A stretch of 64,000 bases of DNA from Glomus cerebriforme (taxonomy: Eukaryota; Glomeromycota; Glomeromycetes; Glomerales; Glomeraceae), in NCBI GenBank assembly GCA_003550305.1, contig QKYT01000013.1:94514-158513 (forward strand), written 5' to 3'. Below, one piece after another: positions 1 through 9,701 of the stretch. Below the pieces are notes generated by a model that saw only the letters and a list, made by a program, of their open reading frames with translations, ran no database searches and was not told the DNA's origin. Position 1 is the first letter of the stretch; each line of letters begins with the position of its first letter. The translations under genes were made by a program, and so were the position numbers.

Positions 1-2
1 TT

Positions 3-956
3 AAAAAACTTTTCGAAACTTCCAACTATTATGTTCGTAAGGAATCTCGAGACATTTTTTTAGCTCCTTCCTGGGCTATTAGTGCAAAGCGGAGGTCTGA
101 TGGTTCAATCCTTTCAAAAACTTCTGTGAGTGGTACGTGTTATTTATTTATTTATTTTTATTCTTTAAATAAAAAGGGAAAGTTATTCTAATAGCTATTT
201 TAATGTCTTCCCTTTGTACCCTTTGTAATAGCTGCACCATATATTGGTAATATTCAAAAACGTTTGTCATCGTCTTCAGCAGTAGTAGATTCTAGTAAAT
301 CAACTATAGTGCCGGATTTTTCCGCTTATAAAAAAAATAGTGGACCAAATACTAGTCGTGCGTTTACTTATTTAATGGTTGGAGCAACTGGTGCATTGAC
401 AGCTGCAGGATCTAAAGCATTTGTTACCGATTTTCTTGCAAATTTAAGTGCATCTGCTGATGTTTTGGCTATGGCTAAAGTCGAAGTAGATTTAACAAAA
501 ATTCCAGAGGGTAAAAATATTACTATTAAATGGCGTGGTAAACCTATTTTTATAAGGCATAGAACTCCTGATGAAATTGCCGAAGCAAATTCTGTACAAT
601 TATCCGAACTTAGGGATCCTCAAAGTGATGCTGAAAGAGCAAAAAAACCTGAATGGCTGGTTATGCTTGTAAGTGAAAAATTCATGTTACTCGAAATATT
701 TATTATATTTTTATTCTTATATTTATTTTATTTTTTTTTTTTATTTTTTTATTTTTTTTTTGGTAAAATATAGGGAGTATGCACTCATTTAGGTTGTGTT
801 CCAATTGGAGAAGCTGGCGATTATCATGGTTGGTATTGTCCTTGTCATGGTTCACATTATGATATATCAGGTCGAATTAGAAAAGGACCTGCTCCTCTTA
901 ATCTTGAAGTTCCAGTGTATAATTTTGAAGATGAAACCAAGCTTATTATTGGATAA
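3..956 (+). CDS. RIP1: Rieske iron-sulfur subunit of cytochrome bc1 (complex III), 5' end missing
   Basis: This is the Rieske [2Fe-2S] subunit of ubiquinol-cytochrome c reductase, which passes electrons from ubiquinol to cytochrome c1 in the inner mitochondrial membrane. Three exons fit in one frame: <3-132, 232-668 and 774-956, with donors gtacgt and gtaagt and AG acceptors. The middle exon holds the matrix/hinge region and the single membrane helix (near [14 protein letters not shown]). The last exon holds both cluster-binding boxes, CTHLGC and CPCHGSHYD, and ends LIIG-stop as in the family. The first exon already lies in the presequence or early mature region, so the start codon and possibly another exon lie upstream of the window. 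Both cysteine-histidine pairs are intact, so it should be functional. Identification is very secure; the exon 1/2 junction is inferred from frame. Confidence 0.95.
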
Positions 957-1186
957 TTTAAATGAAATATTAAAAGTAATGTGTATTAATATTCTGGAAT
1001 TTTATTTAAAAAATAAAAATAACAAATTAGAATTTATTTTATTTCTTTATCATTATTAATGAATAGCAACAAAATCATTTTATTTATTAAAAAAAAGTAA
1101 AGACAAACGAATAAAAGTATGTTTAAACTACATATAATATGGATGGATGGATTGTAATACATCAATAATAGGTAATACTAAGTATT

Positions 1187-1985
1187 GCTATTATTTCCTG
1201 CATGATCTCCAGAGAGAATCAAGGCTCCATCAAGCAAAGCCTGGAGAAAAATTCCTCAAGCACCATTAATATCTCTATCTATTTTTATATCACAATTCTT
1301 GCAATTGTACATTTCTAACCCTCCAATCTTCTGAATATTTCCATACCAACTACATGTCTTTGATGTGTAAGCTTTATTTTGAATTATCATATGGATTTCT
1401 TTCTCTTTTGCTTTTGAAATCAAACATTGTTGAAACTTGTAATAAGACCAACAAAGCATCTTTCTAACTGTTTTTCTTTTTATCTTTTGTGTTTTTCTGT
1501 TCACTATATTTGAAACCTCAAAAGGAGGAATAATAATTACATCAAATTCATCAGTTAAGAACTTGCCTGTTTTTTGATGAATCTTATTCTGCAATTGTTT
1601 AATCTTTTTTCACATATGAGAGATAGCATTGTCAACATGTAATGCTTTCTTTTTCTTTCATTTTGAGGTTGAAGATATCAGTTTGTCTTTTTTTTGATAT
1701 AAGATTATCCATATGTTTACATAAATGAAAGATATGTCCTATATTATATTTTCCTATTTTATCTGTATCTTTTGTTAAGAAATACCATATAAATGGAGTA
1801 TAAACTTCTGGATCAATTAAAACAACATGAACTTCTGCTTGTGTTTTACAGAAATGTTTTTGTATCTTATAAGTTTATACTTATTTGTTTGATAGAAATA
1901 AGTAAGCTTGCTATCATAAGAAATTTTATGAAAAATAGGCTATTTATTATTTTTATACTTTTTTTTCAAAATGCAAAGGCCATAA
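1187..1985 (-). pseudogene. Decayed TnpB/Fanzor-type RuvC nuclease (eukaryotic IS605-OrfB relative)
   Basis: Reading leftwards, the remains of a TnpB/Fanzor protein can be followed through several frames. A pre-RuvC segment (YDSKLTYFYQTNKYKL, about 1880-1930) is followed by a RuvC-I-like motif (VLIDPEVYTPF, about 1790-1820; canonical DPGVRT), a helical segment (HLCKHMDN, about 1700), and a C-terminal part at 1256-1594 with AYTSKTC, a second Cys pair CKNC, and DRDINGA, the RuvC-III/zinc-ribbon signature. Several stops and frameshifts break it. The residue just before AYTSKTC, normally the catalytic Glu, reads Lys, and the codon after DINGA is TGA where the family has Arg. Family assignment rests on these motifs in the right order. 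The nuclease is almost certainly dead. No element ends or guide-RNA region could be fixed. Confidence 0.82.
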
Positions 1986-3209
1986 AACATATTTATTACT
2001 GTTTAATATTGGTAAGCTTATGATGATATGAAGTATATATTGATAAAGTATACAAATAAGTAATATAAAAATAGTCTTATATTAAAGATGAAAAATTTTG
2101 AGCATGAATGGTAACAGTTTGTTATAAATCTTTATGAGTTCAAAATGATAAAGAACTAATGGATTCACTTTGTACATATTGAGTATTTTATTTAATAATT
2201 TCATTTCTAGCAGTTAATGCTTCATCAATTGTTTCATTAGTTATATTTGCAAGAAAAACATTTAATGTTTCATGTAGTTGCATTTCTAAATAAATTACAG
2301 CTCTCAAGAATTTTTTCTCATCCCAATAGTTGAATTGATAAGCTTCTTATTATTAATGTACTTTGTTAACATTTATTTCAGCTCAGATATTACTAAATAA
2401 AGAAAGTTTTTGTTAATGATTCATAAAATTTATATATTCCTTTTTTTTGATGTCATTTTTCTTTATGAAATAATATCTTTTGCTCTATTTTACTACAGAA
2501 TTATAAGTAAACTTTGCTAATTCCATCTAATATTTCAATAATTGTTTTTGAGAATGATTGGAATATACCTTGACTAGTAGTATACAATTGAGAATTTCTT
2601 CTAAGCATTTTCATTTGATATATACTTTTGTTATATTGGCTTTTTTCTTCCTGCTTATTTTATTTGTTTTAATATTCTTATCAATATAGAGCAGCTCTTT
2701 TTTCTTATATTTGATAGATAAAAATAATGTTGATTATAAGGATATTCTGAAAAGTTCATATTCATCAAAGCTTATATTATTGAAGAGAATCATGAGTTTT
2801 GTAATATGAAGAGAAAGTATATACTGGATGAGATCAAAGGCAAACCAGCAGAGTCAATTATGATAAGTAATCACAATTCTGAGACTATTCTATAACTTAT
2901 CTATTCTAATAAGATTTTAAATTCTAGTTATTTGAAATTAATATCTAAGCTGATATTACTGATGAGTTCATAGATTAGAAATTGAGTATGAAGGAGTTAT
3001 TTCTACTATTCAAGGTCTTCTTTTTACTTGGTACCAGAGACTCAATTGTAGAAAAAATCTTTAGTAATGGTGGTAATATTCTTAATATTTTATGAAGTCA
3101 ACTCTAAAAAAATAAAATATATATTGTAAAGATAAGTACCAGAAGAAGATGTTTTAGCAGTAATCTTTTCTTGCTTTAACTAATAATGCAAGGTATCTGA
3201 TGAGATATC
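1986..3209. other. Gene-poor AT-rich stretch with a coding-like relic
   Basis: No intact gene is seen. On the minus strand about 2165-2340 reads open with amphipathic, coding-like composition (contains WDEKKFLRAVIYLEMQL) between stops. It may be an upstream domain of the neighbouring TnpB/Fanzor relic or a piece of another transposon; I do not recognise it. The plus strand at about 2985-3090 also has short coding-like pieces full of stops. The rest is low-complexity AT. Confidence 0.4.
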
Positions 3210-3451
3210 TAAGATTGTTTGACAAAACTAAAAGGTTTAGCAAATAGACAAAATGATAAAATGTAATAATTTAACAAAACTATATTAAAGTTTTATTAAA
3301 AAGTTAGCGAAATTTAATAAAAGGCAAACCCTGTCAAAACCTATTATAAATGGCAAAACTGATGAAACTCTGCAAAACTATAATAAAACTATAGTAAAAA
3401 TTTAGTGAAACTAAATGCAGGATTTTAGAAAAGTTTAGATAAGTAATCCTA
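3210..3451. repeat. 242-bp TA-flanked short inverted-repeat element (MITE), copy A
   Basis: The stretch starts TAAGATTGTTTGACAAAAC and ends GTTTAGATAAGTAATCCTA. It aligns along its whole length, in reverse orientation, with 28522-28763, which is also exactly 242 bp when counted with the flanking TA at each end. Both copies share an inner block reading AACCTATTATAA, then GAAACTCTGC, then AACTATAATAAA. The ends are imperfect inverted repeats of each other. TA at both borders suggests Tc1/mariner-type targeting. Copy A is more decayed and AT-shifted than copy B. It codes for nothing. Confidence 0.8.
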
Positions 3452-3767
3452 GAGATACCAAGTTTTTTAGTTGTTTGGTATGTGGATAAATACATAAGAA
3501 GAAAAATATGTAGTTTATGATTTTTGATTTTAAATCTTTATATATAATTTTCATTAATAAGCATTGCTAAATAATTATTGCAACTGTATTATTAAGCAAA
3601 AAATTGTAACGGTAAGCATGTAATACAATAATTTTATATTATAACAAGTTTTTATAATTATAATAGTTTAAATTATGATAAACACAAATATAATCTTTAT
3701 TTATTCAGTATCACAATAATAATAAACATTTTTTATTTCGTCTACATATCACCTAATAATACTATTA
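3452..3767. other. AT-rich spacer downstream of the NRDE2-like gene
   Basis: This stretch is 3' of the minus-strand NRDE2-like gene. It is highly AT-rich, with no open frame of note and no clear repeat. It presumably holds that gene's 3' untranslated region and poly(A) signal. Confidence 0.4.
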
Positions 3768-6700
3768 TTAAAACACATCCATTTCTTGTTTATCATCAAA
3801 TTTATCAATAGAAACTCTTAATCTAATTTCCTTTTCATATAATACATTCATAGCTTCTTCCAATTCATCTATAGTAAATAAACTACACAATTTTCTAAAT
3901 GCCAACATATAAAGATCTATTATTAATTTAAAAAAAATAGTGAATTTAATTAATTTAAGTGGTAAATTAATATATTTTATATTATATAAATCAAATAAAA
4001 TCATTACCTTTTGACCATGGACATTCTCTTACAGCCCTATAATATAAAGTTTTAGCTATATCATGTCGTCCATAAGTCATCTCAAAATTAATATATAAAA
4101 TCCATAATGAAATTGAACTCTTTGTCCTTTTGTATAGGTAAATTATTAATAAAGAAATAACCAAATAATATAGAATAATTTACATTAATAATATTAATAA
4201 TTAATAATTTTACACTTACTTGGAACATTCAAGTGCTCTATCAAATAATGATCTTACACGTTTAACATTAAAAGGTTGTCGATTTAGTTCTGAATATAAA
4301 ACAAAAGTCCATATAATATGACTTGGATTCCTAAAAAAAAAAGGTTTAGAATAATTAATTTAAAATTGTAATGTAAGTTGTAAATACTTTTTAATACTTT
4401 TGTAAAATTTCTTCCAGAATCGAATTTAATCCAACTGATATTCTCTCATGAACTTCAAGATAAAAATACATTGATAAAAATATTGTATTGTTAGGAAAAG
4501 CTTTTATAGCTCTTGTTAATACATCCTGGAGTAATCTATCATTTGCATTTGATGATGTTGAACTACTACTGCTAGCAAACAAATTTGAGTACTGATAAAT
4601 TAATTTTACATAAGTATTAAAGAAATCTGTTAAGAATAGATTTAATTATCACTCCAATAATAAGAACTTTTGAAACTTAGTTTTTATTAAAGATATGAAA
4701 AGGATATGCCATAAAAATTAGTTCAGCTTCCAAATCTAAATAACCTTTTCTCATTTCTATATCCTGTATCATTTCTTCAAATATTTTGCTAGCCTGTTGT
4801 AAATTCTGACTAAGACATTCCAATAATGCATAACAAACACAATAATGTAGTGAATTTCCTGATTCATATTGTGATATAGTTGTTGTTGATCTTGCAATTT
4901 GTTGTGCATAATACTAAATAAGAATAATAATAAAATTATTAACATTGAATTAAAAATCAATTGGTACTTTTACTTTATTTTGCAACCTTTCTCGCTTTTA
5001 ACAGTCTCGTTACCGATACATCAACTTCTGCTATCGATTCTTTTTTTATTTAAAATAGAAATATGAAAAGGGAATTCTTGTAGGTTCACAGCAATAACAT
5101 GAAGTTACCTATATTCCCTTGTTCCTCGGTCAGCAACACTAAAATATCTACAATAGTCGAAGATAATAAAATTTAAACTAATGAATAATTAATTCAAAGG
5201 AAAATAAATATATAATAAAAAAATTTTAAAAGTTAACGAAGGATACTCATAGCAGTTTTATGATGTCCTTGTTCTAATTCCATTTCGGCAAACATTCTAT
5301 GTAACAATGGGGCATCAATTTGAAATTGTTCAGGATATGAACGAATTTGCGCAATTGCACCAAGATACACTTTACGTGCCTGTGTTTTAAATAATCTTAT
5401 TATTTATATTATTTATCTAATTTATGAGTAGAAAAGAAAGTTTTATGTATATAAATACTTCTGTGAATTTATTTGATGATCGCTCAACTTGTGCATATCC
5501 ATTCCAAAGTGCAAGATTCATTTTTTCTCGCTTTAACATACTCTTTGCAAGCGATCGACCACTAAAAAGAAATTAAAAGTTATATTTATGTCAATATAAG
5601 GGGATAAGTTCAATAATTTGGCTAAAACAAAAAATCTATATACCTCGACATATCATATAAATGTTCTACAGCGAGACGGCATAACTTTATCCCCGTGTCA
5701 TTCACAACTTGCCTTAACTGATAAAACGCGTTCCTAAAAGGTAATAATTGATGAATAGGGTCACTTCTATTAGATACGAATATATAAACAAATTGACATT
5801 ATAATGTTTTTTTTCAAGTATTTATCACCTTGCAAACTTCATATCAACATTTATCACATCAACTTCATCACAAATACAAAACCAACTTTGTGATTTGAAT
5901 AAATTATCTTCAATTTGGGGAAATGATTTAATGGGGAATTTGAATAAATTATTTTCCTCTAATCTTGTCTCCCAAAAACTATTATTCGCGATTGATTCGT
6001 TCACAAGTTTAGTATTCAAGAATGTATCCGTAATTAACGGATTCGATGATGAATACCCAGGATTAAACGTTAATCCAACAAATGAAAAACATGCGTATAA
6101 AAGTTCTATATACGACTGAGGGAATGTGACATCAAACAAGAATGTTCGAATATCATCAAATATTACAATCCGATACGGATCATCTACATTGATGTCATCA
6201 TCTCCTCCTGTACCTAATTTAAAGTATGTTCAGTTAAAATTACATTCATTACATTGTATAAATAGGATGAATGAGAATTTCTTACCTGTTCGTATTGAAA
6301 GTAATTGACCATTATGCATTTCTTCGGCTTTTGCCCATTTTTCATATATGTCCCCTATTTAATTCAGAATTAATAAATAAAATTTGGAGAAAAAAACTTA
6401 TTTCCAACAAAGCTAACCATGCAAATTAGAAACATTTATAGAATTTGCCGGTGTAGGAGCAACTTGCATCTCATTATCACCTACAAATTATATATCATAA
6501 ATTAGAATAATTATCTTTCTAGAAATCAATACAAATATATATATATATATATTTTTTTTACTTTGCTCTACGTAATATGCCCATCCTTTAGCTTCCTATT
6601 ATTACATTTAAAAAATCAATTAATTAATTAAATTAAAGGTTTTAATATCCATAGTATATATGTACTTTAAATATATTCCCATACATCTTCACCAAATCTT

Positions 6701-7747
6701 GGCCATTCAGCCTCCCAGAAAACTTCCAAAGCTGTGACACGATCATAAAAAGTTTGTTGACGTAAATGATCTGGCGCGAAAAAGACAAGTTCAATCATCG
6801 CTTGCCAACACGCATATGCTCTTTCAGAATATCCTAATGATTTATCGTGCCCCTTTTATTAACACTTGATAGAAATAAATAAACTTTTTTATTTAACAGA
6901 CATGTATGATACCTGATTGTAAAATGAAGACACAAGCTCTTTGAAACACGTGAATCATAATTCGTTCAATTCGAAGCTTCTCTAAATCAAAAAAAAAAAA
7001 ACGCGTAAGATATTCAATTCTATAGAATCATTAATAATGTCAAACTTTTAAATTACCATTATAATCGGTGGCAACCAATACGGATTTACGTAATACATGT
7101 AAACAATCTTCGAATACTTGTAAACATTGAGCAACATTAAAAGAAACAAGATTTGTTTGTCTAAAGTCTATATATTGCATCCAAAGTATTATATCACCAG
7201 GAGTTTCAGTTAGGATTTCATCCCATTTAGTAAGTAATTTTGGAACACTAATGGGGAAAACAATTGATTTAAAAAAAAGTGTTTAAAAAAATATTATACT
7301 ATTTTTTTGACTTACTCATAAATTTGTTCACAACATTTTAAGTATTCAACAAGAAGCCAAGAATTTTTTGGGTTTAATTGTAAGGCTTTATCAAATATAC
7401 TTAATTTAACTTCATTTATACTTGTTTTTGTAGCTTCTAATTTTTTTGAAGTAACACTAAATTGCATGGCCTTATCTTGAAAAGCAATGAATTCAAGCCA
7501 TAAACTAACATCATGAGGATTCTTTAAGGAAAGGGAAGATTTTAGTTTAAAATTTAGTTTTTTTTTTATTAATTAATAAAAAAGTTATATTTATTACTTG
7601 ATCTAACTTGATATCATAATCTTTAATTTTTTGTCTAATATCTTCCTCGGATAAATCTTGTTTTGCTTGAAAAGTAAATTCACGATCCCCTTTTTCTTTT
7701 TTTTCTTTTTTCTTTTCTTTTTTATCTTTTCTTGGTTTTTTATCCAT
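3768..7747 (-). CDS. NRDE2-like nuclear RNA-surveillance protein with HAT repeats
   Basis: The gene is multi-exon. Exon 1 (7747-7598) encodes a very Lys-rich start (MDKKPRKDKKEKK) and a short helix. Exon 2 (7521-7316) opens with NPHDVSLWLEFI and continues with the HAT/TPR-like pattern of NRDE-2 (NPKNSWLLVEYLKCCE). Further exons carry more HAT repeats (ETPGDIILWMQY). A conserved-looking central block lies at 5825-6139, and the last exon is 3768-3917, ending EMDVF. NRDE2 proteins work in the nucleus with the MTR4 helicase and exosome in RNA surveillance and small-RNA silencing. The conserved N-terminal block that family members carry before the NPxDxxLWLEF repeat is not visible, and only 318 bp separate this gene from the next, so the N-terminus looks short. 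The ATG at 7762 would add five residues. The family call is good; middle exon borders are not fixed. Confidence 0.82.
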
Positions 7748-7856
7748 TATTAGTCCGATCAATCAGTAAATTAAACGTTTCCCCAATTATGATAATCAGA
7801 ATTAATATAAAAAGGGGGGTGCATTTTCTCGGAAGAAATATACTTGCATATCAATT

Positions 7857-7897
<41 letters not shown>

Positions 7898-8065
7898 GGG
7901 ATTCACATAAAATGTTTCATATATAAATAAAAACCACATAAACAGAATCGCACCTAGATTGTTGTAGAGAAATAAAAAAAAAATAAAATAAAATAAGACT
8001 TTCTTTTATAATAAATAGTATTATGCGCCAAGAGCGTATATTAACAAATACATTATTTTATTGAA
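7748..8065. promoter_or_regulatory. Divergent intergenic promoter region with a (TAA)n microsatellite
   Basis: These 318 bp separate the start of the NRDE2-like gene (-) from the start of the membrane-protein gene (+). They must hold both promoters. An ATA/TAA microsatellite of about 13 units lies at roughly 7857-7897. No upstream exon of the NRDE2-like gene is visible. Confidence 0.5.
7857..7897. repeat. (TAA)n microsatellite
   Basis: An uninterrupted run of about 13 ATA/TAA trinucleotides lies in the divergent promoter region. It is likely length-variable between strains. Confidence 0.9.
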
Positions 8066-8752
8066 ATGGAGAGAGAGATGGTACGAATACAAACGATTTT
8101 AATATTGACGATACCAAACGTAATTTCCGTTCCTGTTCCACAGAATGAACAAACCGGACAAACAGAAGCAGTATCTTATGGTTCAATTAATTTAAATGAT
8201 TCTGAAACCAAAAATCGTCTATTATATTGGGTATTTGGTATAGTTGGTATTGTCGTATTTGTAGAAATTATATATTGGATGCTTAGATGTGTTAACTTAT
8301 TAAAAAAGGGAAGAGGAAAGAATAATAATAATCAGAATAACAATGTTGGTGTTAATGGCGTTGTTCGTAGGAGAGGTTTATTTGATACTCCGTCATACGC
8401 TGGTTCTGTTGACGAACAACTACCTCCTTACGAAGGTTTTAGTTTACCTAAATACAATAGTATAATAATTGAAAATAATTCTGATGAAGGGACGATTACC
8501 ATTCATGATAATATGGAAGTAAATACTACTAGTATTTCAGATGATAATACAACTAATTTAAATAATTTAATTAATTCAAATAATTCAAATTCAACCTCCG
8601 ATTCAAATTTACAATCAACCGTTGAACTTTCTTCTAACCCTCCTAGCTCTCCTAACTCTACACGATCATCACAATCACAACCATCACAACCATCACAATC
8701 ATCACAGCCAGAACGTCTTTCATTATCTGATCTCTCTTCTAAATTAAATTAG
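8066..8752 (+). CDS. Single-pass membrane protein with Asn/Ser/Gln-rich cytosolic tail, function unknown
   Basis: One exon of 228 codons. Residues about 5-22 are hydrophobic (VRIQTILILTIPNVISV) and may be a signal peptide. A short polar segment follows, then a strong membrane helix at about 53-71 (LLYWVFGIVGIVVFVEIIYWML). After a basic stop-transfer patch (KKGRGKNNNN) comes a cytosolic tail rich in Asn, Ser and acidic residues, ending in SQPSQPSQSSQP-type repeats. The layout suggests a type I plasma-membrane or endomembrane protein with a tiny lumenal domain. The second ATG, at codon 5, could equally be the start. I recognise no family. Codon use matches the neighbouring genes, and the length of the open frame argues that it is real. 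Confidence 0.6.
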   Translation: MEREMVRIQTILILTIPNVISVPVPQNEQTGQTEAVSYGSINLNDSETKNRLLYWVFGIVGIVVFVEIIYWMLRCVNLLKKGRGKNNNNQNNNVGVNGVVRRRGLFDTPSYAGSVDEQLPPYEGFSLPKYNSIIIENNSDEGTITIHDNMEVNTTSISDDNTTNLNNLINSNNSNSTSDSNLQSTVELSSNPPSSPNSTRSSQSQPSQPSQSSQPERLSLSDLSSKLN

Positions 8753-9701
8753 TATCATTTAATTTTATTGCTTGTAATACAATATTATATATAATAAACC
8801 ACATCGTTTGAACGTGTAACGATGCGTGGTCTATGATTACGCCACACACTTTCATACATCATTACATCGTTTTTCACGTTTTTACCTTGTTTTAAATTGT
8901 TTTAAATTGTTTTAAATAATTCCTTGACGCTACGTAATTTCGCAAATGACGATCAGTTAGTCTCGTGGATATTAATCTAATACGAGAATATTCCGCATGA
9001 TTTATGCATTCGATCAGTTGATCGTCTCATTTTTTTTTTTTTTTTTAAACTTTAAATTTCCTTCATTGTTTCCGTAAGAGTAAATTCGCTTGGCTGCGCG
9101 AAATAACTTTATTCGTCTGTCGATCATTTCCAACATGTATTTTGTTTGTTTATTTGAAATGCTGCATATGCAAAACTGCGCCAGTTAAAGCGCCAAATTA
9201 CAATGACCTTTCAAAATCAATTAATCCATTTTCAGCGAGAAATGAAGTGTTCCCTTTCATTTTAGTTGCTTGGTTATCATCTCTTTATTTAATCTTTTGT
9301 CTACCCTAGTTTGGATTATCTAGGTTACTGTATCTTCTACCCTTCGGATATTTTATAAAATCGTTCCTCTCAAAAATCTTTTTTCCTCTTTAACGAGCGC
9401 GAACATTATATGTTTTGAAGAAAATTATCATTGGATAAATAAAAGGTATGACTGTACGACTGATGACGTTATCATTATATAAAAGTTTCCAGATCAACAG
9501 ATATATAATCAATTTAACACGCTATGGTTTTTTTTCGTCGTTCTTTTTCAATCATTTTTCCACTTCAGTTTCTCGTTCTTGTATACTTCAACTGAATTTA
9601 GCATATACCCGTTACGCCGACTTTTATACTATCCTTTTACCGAAATTTTCTAAATAAAAAAATAAAATATAATAGATTAACACCGTTTTTAATTTTACGC
9701 A
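8753..9701. promoter_or_regulatory. Intergenic region upstream of the capping-enzyme gene
   Basis: About 950 bp without a convincing gene. It is clearly less AT-rich than the gene desert. It holds a threefold 10-bp tandem repeat (gttttaaatt) near 8889-8918 and a poly-T run near 9031-9046. The open frame at 9448-9657 has no recognisable features and probably belongs to the 5' leader of the following gene. Confidence 0.45.

Noticed and set aside
9448..9657. 69-codon open frame before the capping-enzyme gene
   Set aside because: No domain, signal or splice context; lies in the probable 5' leader of the next gene.
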